A stretch of DNA of 64,000 bases. Source: a bacterium. GTDB taxonomy: Bacteria > Bacillota > Bacilli > Lactobacillales > Streptococcaceae. How positions within the stretch are numbered: the first letter of the stretch is position 1; each line of letters starts with the position of its first letter. The notes below the pieces were generated by a model, which worked only from the letters and a program-made list of their open reading frames with translations, made no database searches and had not been told where the DNA came from. The position numbers were made by a program, and so were the translations under genes. Below are positions 15,967 through 25,919 of this stretch, piece by piece. The stretch spans positions 122,269 through 186,268 of the forward strand of contig CAJNDO010000004.1 in assembly GCA_905221545.1 (NCBI GenBank). Direction: 5' to 3'.

Positions 15967-18513
15967 ATGCAAGCAGTTGAACATTTTATTAAGCAATTTG
16001 TTCCTGAACACTATGATTTATTTTTAGACTTGAGTCGTGAGACCAAGACTTTTTCTGGGAAGGTGACCATCACTGGCCAAGCACAGAGTGACCGTATTTC
16101 CCTTCATCAAAAAGATTTGGAAATCGTTTCTGTAGAAGTTGCAGGTCAAGCTCGTCCATTTACAGTTGACCATGAAAATGAAGCTCTTCATATCGAATTG
16201 GCTGAGGCTGGTCAAGTTGAAGTGGTTCTTGCCTTTTCAGGAAAAATCACAGACAACATGACAGGGATTTATCCTTCTTATTACACAGTTGATGGTGTCA
16301 AGAAGGAAGTCTTGTCTACTCAGTTCGAGAGCCATTTTGCGCGCGAAGCCTTCCCATGTGTGGATGAGCCAGAAGCCAAAGCAACTTTTGACCTCTCTCT
16401 ACGTTTTGACCAAGCAGAAGGTGAATTGGCCTTGTCAAACATGCCAGAGATCGAAGTTGAAAACCGTAAGGAAACAGGTATCTGGAAGTTTGAAACAACA
16501 CCTCGCATGTCATCTTACTTGTTAGCTTTTGTCGCTGGTGATTTGCAAGGTGTGACGGCTAAAACTAAAAACGGTACCCTCGTAGGTGTTTATTCAACCA
16601 AAGCTCATCCACTATCAAATCTTGATTTCTCACTGGATATCGCTGTTCGCTCCATCGAGTTTTACGAAGATTACTACGGAGTCAAGTACCCAATCCCTCA
16701 ATCTCTCCACATCGCCCTTCCTGACTTCTCAGCTGGTGCTATGGAAAACTGGGGTCTTGTGACCTACCGTGAAGTTTACTTGGTTGTGGATGAAAACTCT
16801 ACATTTGCTAGCCGTCAACAAGTTGCCCTTGTTGTGGCACATGAATTGGCTCACCAATGGTTTGGGAACCTTGTGACTATGAAATGGTGGGATGACCTTT
16901 GGCTCAATGAAAGTTTTGCTAATATGATGGAATACGTCTGTGTGGATGCCATCGAGCCAAGTTGGAATATCTTTGAAGATTTCCAAACAGGTGGAGTACC
17001 TCTTGCTCTTGAACGTGATGCAACTGATGGCGTGCAGTCTGTTCACGTCGAAGTCAAACATCCAGACGAAATCAATACCCTCTTTGATGGTGCTATCGTC
17101 TATGCCAAAGGAAGTCGCCTCATGCACATGCTTCGTCGTTGGCTAGGAGATGCTGATTTTGCTAAAGGTTTGCACGCTTACTTTGAAAAACACCAATACA
17201 GCAACACAATTGGTCGTGACCTTTGGGATGCCCTTGGTCAAGCGTCAGGGCGTGATGTTGCAGCCTTTATGGATTCTTGGTTGGAGCAACCTGGTTACCC
17301 AGTACTTACTGTCAAAGTTGAAAATGATGTCTTGAAGATTTCACAAAAACAATTCTTCATCGGTGAGTACGAAGACAAGAACCGTCTCTGGGTTGTGCCT
17401 CTCAACAGCAACTGGAAAGGTTTACCAGATACACTTGAAACTGAAAGTATCGAAATTCCTGGCTACGCAGCTCTTCTTGCTGAAAATGAAGGAGCTCTTC
17501 GTCTCAATACTGAAAATACAGCCCACTACATTACAGACTATCAAGGAGACTTGCTAGATGCTGTTCTTGCTGACCTAGTTGAGCTTGATAATACAAGCAA
17601 ACTGCAAATTGTCCAAGAACGTCGCTTGCTTGCTGAAGCAGGGAACATTTCTTATGCTGACTTGCTCCCAGTTCTTGATAAACTTGCTAAGGAAGAATCT
17701 TACCTTGTCGTTTCAGCTGTTTCTGAAGTAATTTTTGCCCTTGAGCGCTTTATCGATGACGGAACAGAAGTTGAAAGAGCCTTCAAAGCCTTGGTTGCTA
17801 AATTGGCTCGTCACAACTATGACCGTCTTGGTTTTGAAGCTAAAGACGGCGAATCAGATGAGGATGAATTGGTTCGTCAGTTGGCCATTTCTATGATGAT
17901 TCGCTCAAATGATGCAGAAGCTAGTCAAGTCGCTAGCCAAATCTTCGAAGCACACAAGGAGCATCTTGCAGGACTCCCAGCAGCTATTCGTTCACAAGTT
18001 CTGATTAATGAGATGAAACATCATGAGACCAAAGACTTGTTAGCACTTTATCTTGATACTTATACGCACGCAACAGATGCTGCCTTTAAACGTCAGTTGG
18101 CAGCTGCTCTTGCCTATAGTAAAAATGCGGATAATATCCAAACCTTGATTGCTGCTTGGAAGGACAAATTTGTGGTCAAACCACAAGACTTGTCAGCTTG
18201 GTATTACCAATTCCTAGCTCACCAAGTAACTCAGGAAACAGCTTGGTCTTGGGCGCGTGAAAACTGGGCTTGGATCAAGGCAGCTCTTGGAGGAGATATG
18301 AGCTTTGATAGCTTTGTTATCCTTCCTGCGCATGTATTTAAGACTCAGCAACGCTTGGCGGAATACAAAGAATTCTTTGAACCGCAACTTTCTGACCTTG
18401 CTCTCAGCCGTAATATCGGTATGGGAATCAAGGAAATTGCAGCGCGTGTTGACTTGATTAACCGTGAAAAAGCTGCAGTGGAAGCAGTTGTTCTTCAATA
18501 CGGAACTAAATAA
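15967..18513 (+). CDS. pepN: aminopeptidase N
   Basis: PepN is an M1 zinc metalloaminopeptidase that trims peptides in the cytoplasm. The 848-residue protein has the exopeptidase motif GAMENWG (about residues 258-264) and the zinc site HELAHQWFGN with the downstream Glu in NESFANMMEY. No signal peptide is present. GGAG precedes the ATG. It has the normal length of streptococcal PepN and lies immediately upstream of ciaRH, as in S. pneumoniae. Confidence 0.97.
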   Translation: MQAVEHFIKQFVPEHYDLFLDLSRETKTFSGKVTITGQAQSDRISLHQKDLEIVSVEVAGQARPFTVDHENEALHIELAEAGQVEVVLAFSGKITDNMTGIYPSYYTVDGVKKEVLSTQFESHFAREAFPCVDEPEAKATFDLSLRFDQAEGELALSNMPEIEVENRKETGIWKFETTPRMSSYLLAFVAGDLQGVTAKTKNGTLVGVYSTKAHPLSNLDFSLDIAVRSIEFYEDYYGVKYPIPQSLHIALPDFSAGAMENWGLVTYREVYLVVDENSTFASRQQVALVVAHELAHQWFGNLVTMKWWDDLWLNESFANMMEYVCVDAIEPSWNIFEDFQTGGVPLALERDATDGVQSVHVEVKHPDEINTLFDGAIVYAKGSRLMHMLRRWLGDADFAKGLHAYFEKHQYSNTIGRDLWDALGQASGRDVAAFMDSWLEQPGYPVLTVKVENDVLKISQKQFFIGEYEDKNRLWVVPLNSNWKGLPDTLETESIEIPGYAALLAENEGALRLNTENTAHYITDYQGDLLDAVLADLVELDNTSKLQIVQERRLLAEAGNISYADLLPVLDKLAKEESYLVVSAVSEVIFALERFIDDGTEVERAFKALVAKLARHNYDRLGFEAKDGESDEDELVRQLAISMMIRSNDAEASQVASQIFEAHKEHLAGLPAAIRSQVLINEMKHHETKDLLALYLDTYTHATDAAFKRQLAAALAYSKNADNIQTLIAAWKDKFVVKPQDLSAWYYQFLAHQVTQETAWSWARENWAWIKAALGGDMSFDSFVILPAHVFKTQQRLAEYKEFFEPQLSDLALSRNIGMGIKEIAARVDLINREKAAVEAVVLQYGTK

Positions 18514-18520
18514 TCAAAAT

Positions 18521-18568
18521 AAAACTCAGCTATCTCATGTAAAATGCAGAGAGTTGAGTTTTTTTTAA
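18521..18568 (+). terminator. pepN terminator overlapping the ciaRH control region
   Basis: AAAACTCA pairs with TGAGTTTT, with extra CTC/GAG pairs inside, followed by a T-run. The T-run runs into the CiaR-like box at 18564. Confidence 0.8.
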
Positions 18569-18585
18569 GGCAAATTTGGTATAAT
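18564..18585 (+). promoter_or_regulatory. ciaRH promoter with CiaR-like direct repeat
   Basis: TTTAAG, then 5 nt (GCAAA), then TTTGGT, directly joined to the -10 box TATAAT. The CiaR consensus known from pneumococcus is TTTAAG-N5-TTTAAG placed before the -10, so the first half is perfect and the second degenerate. This is consistent with weak autoregulation. Confidence 0.6.
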
Positions 18586-18609
18586 GGTCTTAATAAGGAG
18601 GAGTTTCTC

Positions 18610-19284
18610 ATGATAAAAATCTTATTAGTTGAGGATGACCTAGGCCTGTCAAATTCAGTATTTGACTTTTTGGACGATTTTGCGGATGTCATGCAGGTAT
18701 TTGATGGGGAAGAAGGTCTCTATGAAGCTGAGAGTGGTGTCTATGACTTGATTTTGCTTGATTTGATGTTGCCAGAAAAAAATGGTTTTCAAGTCTTGAA
18801 AGAATTGCGTGAAAAGGGGATTACGACACCAGTTCTGATTATGACTGCCAAAGAAAGCTTGGATGACAAGGGACATGGATTTGAATTGGGAGCGGATGAT
18901 TATCTGACCAAACCTTTTTACCTAGAAGAACTTAAAATGCGGATTCAAGCCCTTCTCAAACGTTCAGGTAAGTTTAATGAAAACACCTTGACTTATGGAA
19001 ATATTGTGGTTAATTTGTCAACCAATACCGTTAAAGTCGAAGATACTCCTGTCGAATTGCTGGGGAAAGAGTTTGATTTATTAGTTTATTTCCTTCAAAA
19101 TCAAAATGTGATTTTGCCGAAGACTCAGATTTTTGACCGTCTATGGGGATTTGATAGTGATACAACGATTTCGGTTGTTGAAGTCTATGTTTCAAAAGTC
19201 CGTAAGAAATTAAAAGGAACCACTTTTGCGGAGAATTTGCAAACCTTGCGTAGTGTTGGGTATATTTTAAAAGATGTTCAGTAA
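18610..19284 (+). CDS. ciaR: response regulator CiaR
   Basis: CiaR is an OmpR/PhoB-type response regulator that controls competence, beta-lactam tolerance and the csRNAs in pneumococci. The 224-residue protein has a receiver domain (LVEDD near residue 8, the phosphoacceptor Asp in LILLDLMLP near 51, TAKES, TKPFY). A winged-helix domain ends [14 protein letters not shown] and LRSVGYIL. The start at 18610 has AAGGAGGAG upstream and gives the standard N-terminus [10 protein letters not shown]. It overlaps ciaH by 11 nt. Confidence 0.96.
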   Translation: MIKILLVEDDLGLSNSVFDFLDDFADVMQVFDGEEGLYEAESGVYDLILLDLMLPEKNGFQVLKELREKGITTPVLIMTAKESLDDKGHGFELGADDYLTKPFYLEELKMRIQALLKRSGKFNENTLTYGNIVVNLSTNTVKVEDTPVELLGKEFDLLVYFLQNQNVILPKTQIFDRLWGFDSDTTISVVEVYVSKVRKKLKGTTFAENLQTLRSVGYILKDVQ

Positions 19285-20608
19285 ACTAAAAAAAACATGG
19301 TATGCGGATGACTTTAGTTATTTTATCCGCAACTTCGGTGTCTTCACCCTGATTTTCTCTACCATGACTCTGATTATTTTGCAGGTCATGCATTCGAGTC
19401 TCTATACTTCGGTGGATGATACGCTCCGTGGCTTGAGTAACAATCCTCAGGCAGTTATTCAGCTTGCGGTAAATAGGGCAACAGAAGAGATTAAAGATTT
19501 AGAGAATGCCGCTACAGATACTAGTAAGACTGAGGTAAAACCCAATGTCAGTTCCAATACAGAAGTCATTCTTTTTGATAAGAATTTTACGCAACTCCTT
19601 TCTGGAAATCGATTTTTGGGCTTGGATAAGATTAAGTTAGAGAAGAAAGAACTAGGCCATATCTATCAGATTCAGGTTTTTAATAGCTATGGACAGGAAG
19701 AAATCTATCGCATGATTTTGATGGAAACCAATATCAGTTCGGTTTCAACCAATATCAAGTATGCGGCTGTCTTGATTAATACCAGTCAGTTGGAGCAGGC
19801 CAGTCAAAAGCATGAACAATTGATTGTGGTCGTGATGGCTAGTTTCTGGATTTTGTCTTTGATTGCCAGTCTCTATCTAGCTCGAGTCAGTGTTCGTCCT
19901 CTGCTTGAGAGCATGCAGAAGCAACAGTCCTTTGTGGAAAATGCTAGCCATGAGTTACGAACTCCACTTGCAGTTCTGCAAAATCGTTTAGAGACCCTTT
20001 TTCGTAAGCCAGAAGCTACCATTATGGATGTGAGCGAAAGCATTGCATCGAGTTTGGAAGAAGTCCGAAATATGCGTTTTTTGACGACAAACTTGCTGAA
20101 CTTAGCTCGACGAGATGATGGGATTAAGCCGGAACTTGCAGAAGTTCCAACTAGCTTTTTTAACACGACTTTCACTAATTATGAGATGATTGCTTCGGAA
20201 AATGACCGCGTCTTCCGTTTTGAAAATCGGATCCATCGCACGATTGTCACAGACCAGCTTCTCTTGAAGCAGTTGATGACTATCCTATTTGATAATGCTG
20301 TCAAGTATACTGAAGAGGATGGTGAAATTGATTTTCTTATCTCGGCGACCGATCGCAATCTGTATTTACTGGTTTCTGATAATGGAGTCGGTATTTCGAC
20401 AGAAGATAAGAAGAAAATTTTTGATCGTTTTTATCGAGTAGATAAGGCTAGAACCCGCCAAAAAGGTGGTTTCGGTTTAGGGTTATCCCTAGCCAAGCAA
20501 ATTGTAGATGCTCTAAAAGGAACCATTACTGTTAAAGATAATAAACCCAAGGGAACAATCTTTGAAGTGAAGATTGCCATCCACACACCATCTAAAAAGA
20601 AAAAATAA
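19274..20608 (+). CDS. ciaH: sensor histidine kinase CiaH
   Basis: CiaH is the membrane sensor partner of CiaR. The 444-residue protein has two membrane segments (about residues 18-40 and 175-197) enclosing an extracellular sensor loop. The H-box is [14 protein letters not shown], and the ATPase domain has [17 protein letters not shown] and [14 protein letters not shown]. All motifs are intact, so the kinase should be active. Translationally coupled to ciaR. Confidence 0.96.
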   Translation: MFSKLKKTWYADDFSYFIRNFGVFTLIFSTMTLIILQVMHSSLYTSVDDTLRGLSNNPQAVIQLAVNRATEEIKDLENAATDTSKTEVKPNVSSNTEVILFDKNFTQLLSGNRFLGLDKIKLEKKELGHIYQIQVFNSYGQEEIYRMILMETNISSVSTNIKYAAVLINTSQLEQASQKHEQLIVVVMASFWILSLIASLYLARVSVRPLLESMQKQQSFVENASHELRTPLAVLQNRLETLFRKPEATIMDVSESIASSLEEVRNMRFLTTNLLNLARRDDGIKPELAEVPTSFFNTTFTNYEMIASENDRVFRFENRIHRTIVTDQLLLKQLMTILFDNAVKYTEEDGEIDFLISATDRNLYLLVSDNGVGISTEDKKKIFDRFYRVDKARTRQKGGFGLGLSLAKQIVDALKGTITVKDNKPKGTIFEVKIAIHTPSKKKK

Positions 20609-20640
20609 AAATATCGCTCCGGATGGGGCGATATTTTGGA
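20606..20640. terminator. bidirectional terminator between ciaH and the DUF3270 gene
   Basis: AAAATATCGC and GCGATATTTT form a 10-bp stem with a short GC-rich loop. A and T runs lie on both sides and the genes converge. Confidence 0.88.
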
Positions 20641-20641
20641 T

Positions 20642-20929
20642 TTATCTTCTACGTTTTCGTTTGATAATAGACCGTTGAACTTTTAAAACAAGTAAGCTGG
20701 ATCCGATTGCTGCGGCAAATGCAAGAGCAGTTGAGAATTTTAATGCTAAAAAGATAAAACTAAAGATAGCAATACAGATACAAAAAACAGCGATATTAAC
20801 AAAAAATAGGATTTCCTTGAGATTGGCATCAGATTGCGCTTCAGGTGTATAATCTTGATAGCGAGGAACCTGATTGTTTAATTCTTCTTGATAGTCTACC
20901 TCATAGGATTGTAATTTTCTTACGGGCAT
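20642..20929 (-). CDS. DUF3270-type small membrane protein
   Basis: The 95-residue protein has a polar N-terminal 40 residues with YQDYTPEAQSD and two adjacent hydrophobic segments (about 42-62 and 66-84). It ends in a strongly basic tail, IIKRKRRR. This is the layout of the streptococcal DUF3270 family, whose function is unknown. AAGGAGAG precedes the start. The basic tail suggests the C-terminus is cytoplasmic. Confidence 0.78.
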   Translation of the reverse strand: MPVRKLQSYEVDYQEELNNQVPRYQDYTPEAQSDANLKEILFFVNIAVFCICIAIFSFIFLALKFSTALAFAAAIGSSLLVLKVQRSIIKRKRRR

Positions 20930-21052
20930 TATTCTCTCCTTAACAGTACATACCTATTTTATCATTTTTTCAGCAGAGAATTATTACAGAAAGATTACAA
21001 TAAGAATAAAGTCCCTTTTCATTTTTAAAGAATAGCTGATTTTGGAGAAATA

Positions 21053-21061
21053 TGGTATAAT
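21053..21061 (+). promoter_or_regulatory. extended -10 promoter, leaderless start for the U32 gene
   Basis: TGGTATAAT ends only 7 nt before the ATG at 21069, and no Shine-Dalgarno sequence is present. Transcription is predicted to begin at or next to the A of the start codon. Confidence 0.7.
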
Positions 21062-21068
21062 TTTTCTT

Positions 21069-21998
21069 ATGGAAAAGATTATCATTACAGCAACTGCTGA
21101 AAGTATTGAACAAGTTGAACAATTGCTCGAAGCTGGCGTAGACCGTATCTATGTCGGTGAGAAAGATTTTGGCCTTCGTCTGCCAACAACCTTTAGTCAT
21201 GACCAATTGCGTGAAATCGCTAAGCTGGTTCATGATGCTGGTAAGGAATTGATTGTTGCGGTCAATGCCCTCATGCACCAAGATATGATGGACCGTATCA
21301 AGCCTTTCTTAGACTTTTTGGAAGAAATCAAGACAGACTACATTACGATTGGGGATGCAGGCGTTTTTTACGTAGTCAACCGCGATGGTTATTCTTTTAA
21401 GACCATCTACGATGCCTCAACTATGGTAACTAGCAGTCGTCAGATTAACTTCTGGGGACAAAAGGCTGGCGCATCTGAGGCTGTTTTGGCACGTGAAATT
21501 CCATCAGCTGAACTTTTCAAAATGCCAGAGATTTTGGAAATTCCTGCTGAAGTTTTGGTTTATGGTGCTAGTGTTATTCACCATTCTAAACGTCCACTCT
21601 TGCAAAACTACTATAACTTTACGCATATCGATGATGAAAAAACGCGTAAACGTGACCTCTTCTTGGCAGAGCCAAGTGATCCTGAAAGCCACTATTCCAT
21701 TTTTGAAGACAATCATGGGACCCACATCTTTGCCAATAATGACCTTGATTTGATGACCAAATTGACAGAATTGGTCGAGCATGGTTTTACTCACTGGAAA
21801 TTAGAAGGTCTTTACACTCCAGGACAAAACTTTGTTGAGATTGCAAAACTCTTTATCCAAGCGCGTAGCTTGATCCAAGAGGGCCACTTTAGCCATGACC
21901 AAGCCTTCTTGCTGGGTGAAGAAGTTCGTAAACTTCATCCTAAAAACCGTTTCCTTGATACAGGATTTTATGACTACGATCCTGACATGGTTAAATAA
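21069..21998 (+). CDS. peptidase U32 family protein
   Basis: The 309-residue protein belongs to the U32 group. It begins ATAESIEQVEQLLEAGVDRIYVG and contains GDAGVFYVV and AELFKMPEILEIPAEVLVYGA. U32 family members include collagenase-like proteases and the RlhA/TrhP RNA hydroxylation factors. This one lacks the long cysteine cluster region of the larger paralogue, so it is probably the short partner (YrrN-like). The start is the ATG at 21069, which gives the family N-terminus; the mRNA is predicted to be leaderless. Confidence 0.85.
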   Translation: MEKIIITATAESIEQVEQLLEAGVDRIYVGEKDFGLRLPTTFSHDQLREIAKLVHDAGKELIVAVNALMHQDMMDRIKPFLDFLEEIKTDYITIGDAGVFYVVNRDGYSFKTIYDASTMVTSSRQINFWGQKAGASEAVLAREIPSAELFKMPEILEIPAEVLVYGASVIHHSKRPLLQNYYNFTHIDDEKTRKRDLFLAEPSDPESHYSIFEDNHGTHIFANNDLDLMTKLTELVEHGFTHWKLEGLYTPGQNFVEIAKLFIQARSLIQEGHFSHDQAFLLGEEVRKLHPKNRFLDTGFYDYDPDMVK

Positions 21999-22011
21999 AG
22001 TAAATGGATAG

Positions 22012-22052
22012 TTGAGAGAAGGAAGAGACAAACATTTCTTCTCTCAATTTTT
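22012..22052 (+). terminator. terminator after the U32 gene
   Basis: TTGAGAGAAG and CTTCTCTCAA form a 10-bp stem followed by TTTTTC. Confidence 0.9.
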
Positions 22053-22181
22053 CTTATTTCTTCACCATTTTCAAAAAAATCAGCAGGCTAGGATGCTCTA
22101 TTTGATAGGCTTTTTAAGCCAAGTAGTGTCCTTTAGTTTGAAAAATATCCCATGTTTGCAGGTGCCAAATGGCCCTTTTTT

Positions 22182-22190
22182 TGGTATAAT
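22182..22190 (+). promoter_or_regulatory. extended -10 promoter, leaderless start for dinG
   Basis: TGGTATAAT ends 8 nt before the dinG ATG and the gap is only T and A. No ribosome-binding site is possible between them. Confidence 0.7.
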
Positions 22191-22198
22191 TTTTTATA

Positions 22199-24649
22199 AT
22201 GAAAACGATTGGTAATCGCTATGTTGTGGTGGATTTAGAGGCAACTAGCACAGGTAGTAAGGCTAAAATTATCCAAGTGGGAATTGTTGTGATTGAGGAT
22301 GGGAAAATCGTCGATCACTATACGACGGATGTCAATCCACATGAACCTTTGGATGCTCATATCAAAGAACTGACAGGATTGACAGACCAACGTCTGGCGC
22401 AAGCACCTGATTTTTCGCAAGTTGCCAGAAAAATCTTTGACTTGGTGGAGGATGGGATTTTTGTAGCCCACAATGTTCAGTTTGATGCCAATCTCTTGGC
22501 GGAAAATTTATTTTTTGAAGGCTATGAACTAAGAAATCCTCGTGTTGACACGGTCGAATTGGCCCAGGTTTTTTTCCCTGAACTGGAAAAATATAGTTTG
22601 CCGATTTTGTGTCGAGAATTAGGAATTCCTCTAAAACACGCCCACACAGCCCTTTCAGATGCCCAAGCTACTGCGGAATTACTTCTTTTTTTACGAGAAA
22701 AGATGGCCCAACTTCCTAAAGGACTCTTGGAACGCTTGCTGGAAATGGCTGACGCTCTCTTATATGAGTCCTACTTGGTTATTGAAGAAATTTATAGAAA
22801 CCAATCTATCCTGACTTCTTCTGACTTGGTCGAAGTTCAAGGGCTATATTTCAAGAAAACTGCAGCTCCCCTGAAGCCGCGAAAATTATCTCAAGATTTT
22901 TCTAAGAATATTTCTCTGTTAAATCTTGAAGTAAGGGAAGAGCAAGAACGTTTTGCTAAAGAGGTAGGCTTGCTATTGAAAGATGAGCCTGTATCATTAA
23001 TTCAAGCGACGACTGGGATTGGGAAAACTTATGGCTATCTCTTACCTGCTTTGTCCCAAGAGGAAAATCGTCAGATTGTCCTTAGTGTTCCGACAAAGAT
23101 TCTTCAAAATCAAATCATGGAAGAAGAAGGTAAATGTCTCAAGGAAGTGTTCCATACAGATATTCATTCTTTAAAAGGACCTCAAAATTACCTGAAGTTG
23201 GATGCCTTTTATCGTTCCTTACAGGAAAATGATGAAAATCGCTTATTTAGACGCTTTAAAATGCAACTCTTGGTCTGGTTGACAGAGACAGAAACTGGGG
23301 ATTTGGATGAAATCGGCCAACTCTACCGTTACCAACATTTTCTAAGAGACCTTCGTCATGATGGAAATTTATCATCCAAGAGCTTATTTGTGACGGAAGA
23401 TTTCTGGAAACGTAGTCAGGAAAGAGCAGAGGCTTGCAAACTTTTAGTGACTAATCATGCCTATCTTGTAACCAGACTTGAAGATAATCCTGAATTTGTC
23501 CGCGACCGTTTACTGATTATTGATGAAGTCCAAAAAGTTTTGTTGGCCCTAGAAAATCTGCTTCAACATACCTACGATATCCAGTCTATTATTGATTTAG
23601 TTGATAAGGCTTTAGTAGGAGAAGAAAATAGGATTCAACAACGAATATTAGAAAGTATTCGCTTTGAGTGTCTTTACTTGATAGAACAATTTCAGTCTGG
23701 AAAAACTAGGAAAAATATCGTAGATTCTCTGGCCAATCTCCACCAGTATTTTTCAGAATTAGAGGTAGAAGGCTTTGAGGAACTGGTTCGCTATTTTACG
23801 GCTGAAGGTGATTACTGGCTTGAAGCAACTGAAACGAGTCAAAAGAAAATTCAGATTTCTTCTACAAAATCAGGCCGTATTCTTCTATCTTCTTTAGTGC
23901 CTGATTCATGTCAAGTCTTGGGAGTGTCGGCTACTCTTGAGATTAGTCAGAGAGTTTCTTTGGCAGACCTTTTAGGTTACCCTGAAGCCAGATTTGTCAA
24001 GATTGAATCTAATAAAAAACAGGATCAAGAAGTGGTCTTGGTCAAAGATTTTCCCTTGGTAACAGAAACCTCCTTAGAAGTTTATGCCCAAGAGGTGGCT
24101 GATTTGCTGATGGATGTTCAAGTTTTCCAACAACCGATTTTGGTTCTATTTACTGCCAAAGACATGCTTTTAGCAGTATCGGATTTACTTCCAGTTAGCC
24201 ATCTGGCCCAGTATAAAAATGGGGATGTTCATCAACTGAAGAAACGTTTTGAAAAAGGTGAACAACAAATTCTGCTTGGTGCAGCAAGTTTCTGGGAGGG
24301 AGTTGATTTTTCAAGTCATCCTTTTGTAATTCAAGTTGTACCAAGACTTCCTTTCCAAAATCCCCAAGAGCCCTTGACGAAAAAGATCAATCAGGAACTA
24401 ATTCAAGAAGGGAAAAATGCCTTTTATGATTATCAATTGCCGATGGCTATTATTCGTTTAAAACAGGCTTTGGGAAGAAGTATGAGACGTGAACATCAAC
24501 GTTCTTTAACCCTCATTCTGGATAGAAGAATTGTCGGAAAACGATACGGCAAGCAAATAGTGACTTCTCTAGCAAAAGAAACGAGTATTACAACGATCGC
24601 TCAATCTGAAGTTAATGAGGCTATTGATAAATTTTTAAATGAACTTTGA
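22199..24649 (+). CDS. dinG: DinG-type exonuclease/helicase
   Basis: The 816-residue protein fuses an N-terminal DnaQ-like 3'-5' exonuclease to an XPD/DinG helicase-like body. The exonuclease has VVVDLEATS near residue 10, VAHNVQFDANLL and HAHTALSDAQAT. The helicase part has Walker A ATTGIGKT (about 270), the DEAH-box position as DEVQ, and GAASFWEGVDF and QALGRSMRRE near the C-terminus. The iron-sulphur cysteines of E. coli DinG are absent, as in Bacillus and Staphylococcus DinG. It probably acts in DNA repair. No Shine-Dalgarno sequence is present. Confidence 0.93.
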   Translation: MKTIGNRYVVVDLEATSTGSKAKIIQVGIVVIEDGKIVDHYTTDVNPHEPLDAHIKELTGLTDQRLAQAPDFSQVARKIFDLVEDGIFVAHNVQFDANLLAENLFFEGYELRNPRVDTVELAQVFFPELEKYSLPILCRELGIPLKHAHTALSDAQATAELLLFLREKMAQLPKGLLERLLEMADALLYESYLVIEEIYRNQSILTSSDLVEVQGLYFKKTAAPLKPRKLSQDFSKNISLLNLEVREEQERFAKEVGLLLKDEPVSLIQATTGIGKTYGYLLPALSQEENRQIVLSVPTKILQNQIMEEEGKCLKEVFHTDIHSLKGPQNYLKLDAFYRSLQENDENRLFRRFKMQLLVWLTETETGDLDEIGQLYRYQHFLRDLRHDGNLSSKSLFVTEDFWKRSQERAEACKLLVTNHAYLVTRLEDNPEFVRDRLLIIDEVQKVLLALENLLQHTYDIQSIIDLVDKALVGEENRIQQRILESIRFECLYLIEQFQSGKTRKNIVDSLANLHQYFSELEVEGFEELVRYFTAEGDYWLEATETSQKKIQISSTKSGRILLSSLVPDSCQVLGVSATLEISQRVSLADLLGYPEARFVKIESNKKQDQEVVLVKDFPLVTETSLEVYAQEVADLLMDVQVFQQPILVLFTAKDMLLAVSDLLPVSHLAQYKNGDVHQLKKRFEKGEQQILLGAASFWEGVDFSSHPFVIQVVPRLPFQNPQEPLTKKINQELIQEGKNAFYDYQLPMAIIRLKQALGRSMRREHQRSLTLILDRRIVGKRYGKQIVTSLAKETSITTIAQSEVNEAIDKFLNEL

Positions 24650-24685
24650 TAAATAGTATTGTATGAAAGTATAAGGTTAGTATAT

Positions 24686-25909
24686 ATGAAACGTTCTCTC
24701 GACTCTAGAGTCGATTATAGTTTGCTATTGCCAGTATTTTTTCTACTGGTTATCGGCGTGGTGGCTATCTATATAGCTGTTAGTCATGATTATCCAAACA
24801 ATATTCTGCCCATTTTAGGGCAGCAGGTCGCCTGGATAGCCTTGGGGCTTGTGATTGGTTTTATCGTCATGCTCTTTAATACAGAATTTCTTTGGAAAGT
24901 GACCCCCTTTCTGTATATTTTAGGCTTGGGACTCATGGTCTTGCCAATTGTCTTTTATAATCCAAGCCTAGTTGCATCAACGGGTGCTAAAAACTGGGTA
25001 TCGGTAAATGGTGTTACCTTGTTCCAGCCGTCAGAATTTATGAAGATATCCTATATCCTCATGTTGGCTCGTGTGATTGTCCAGTTTACCCAAAAACATA
25101 AGGAATGGAGACGCACAGTTCCGCTGGACTTTTTATTGATTTTCTGGATGATTCTCTTTACCATTCCAGTCCTAGTTCTTTTGGCACTTCAAAGTGACTT
25201 GGGGACGGCTTTGGTTTTTGTGGCTATTTTCTCAGGAATCGTTTTGCTATCAGGAGTTTCTTGGAAAATTATTATTCCAGTATTTGTGACTGCGATCACA
25301 GGAATTGCTGGTTTTCTAGCCATTTTTATCAGTAAGGACGGTCGTGCTTTTCTCCATCAATTGGGGATGCCGACCTACCAAATCAATCGTATCTTGGCTT
25401 GGCTTAATCCATTTGACTTTGCTCAAACAACTACTTACCAACAGGCTCAAGGACAGATTGCCATTGGAAGCGGTGGCTTATTTGGTCAGGGGTTTAATGC
25501 TTCGAATCTGCTTATTCCAGTTCGTGAGTCGGATATGATTTTCACGGTTATCGCAGAAGATTTTGGCTTTATTGGCTCTGTCCTTGTTATTGCTCTTTAC
25601 CTCATGCTGATTTACCGTATGTTGAAGATTACTCTTAAATCAAATAACCAGTTCTACACCTATATTTCTACAGGTTTGATTATGATGTTGCTCTTCCACA
25701 TTTTTGAAAATATCGGCGCTGTGACGGGCTTGCTTCCTTTGACTGGGATTCCCTTGCCTTTTATTTCGCAAGGAGGATCGGCTATTATCAGTAATTTGAT
25801 CGGTGTTGGCTTGCTTTTATCGATGAGTTACCAGACTAATCTAGCTGAAGAAAAGAGTGGAAAAGTCCGATTCAAGCGGAAAAAGGTTGTATTAAAACGA
25901 ATCAAATAA
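24686..25909 (+). CDS. rodA: peptidoglycan glycosyltransferase RodA
   Basis: RodA is the SEDS-family glycan polymerase for peripheral wall synthesis. The 407-residue protein has about ten membrane helices and the SEDS motifs GAKNWVSVNG, QPSEFMKI, LQSDLGTA, VRESDMIFTVIAEDFGF (holding the essential Asp) and LPLTGIPLPFISQGGS. The start at 24686 has AAGG 9 nt upstream and gives the usual N-terminus MKRSLDSRVDY; an earlier in-frame ATG lacks a binding site. Located between dinG and a DJ-1 gene. Confidence 0.95.
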   Translation: MKRSLDSRVDYSLLLPVFFLLVIGVVAIYIAVSHDYPNNILPILGQQVAWIALGLVIGFIVMLFNTEFLWKVTPFLYILGLGLMVLPIVFYNPSLVASTGAKNWVSVNGVTLFQPSEFMKISYILMLARVIVQFTQKHKEWRRTVPLDFLLIFWMILFTIPVLVLLALQSDLGTALVFVAIFSGIVLLSGVSWKIIIPVFVTAITGIAGFLAIFISKDGRAFLHQLGMPTYQINRILAWLNPFDFAQTTTYQQAQGQIAIGSGGLFGQGFNASNLLIPVRESDMIFTVIAEDFGFIGSVLVIALYLMLIYRMLKITLKSNNQFYTYISTGLIMMLLFHIFENIGAVTGLLPLTGIPLPFISQGGSAIISNLIGVGLLLSMSYQTNLAEEKSGKVRFKRKKVVLKRIK

Positions 25910-25919
25910 GGAGAAAATC

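Noticed and set aside
16729..17127. 132-codon frame antisense to pepN
   Set aside because: It is a shadow of the conserved pepN coding frame, with no ribosome-binding site and low-complexity composition unlike real genes here.
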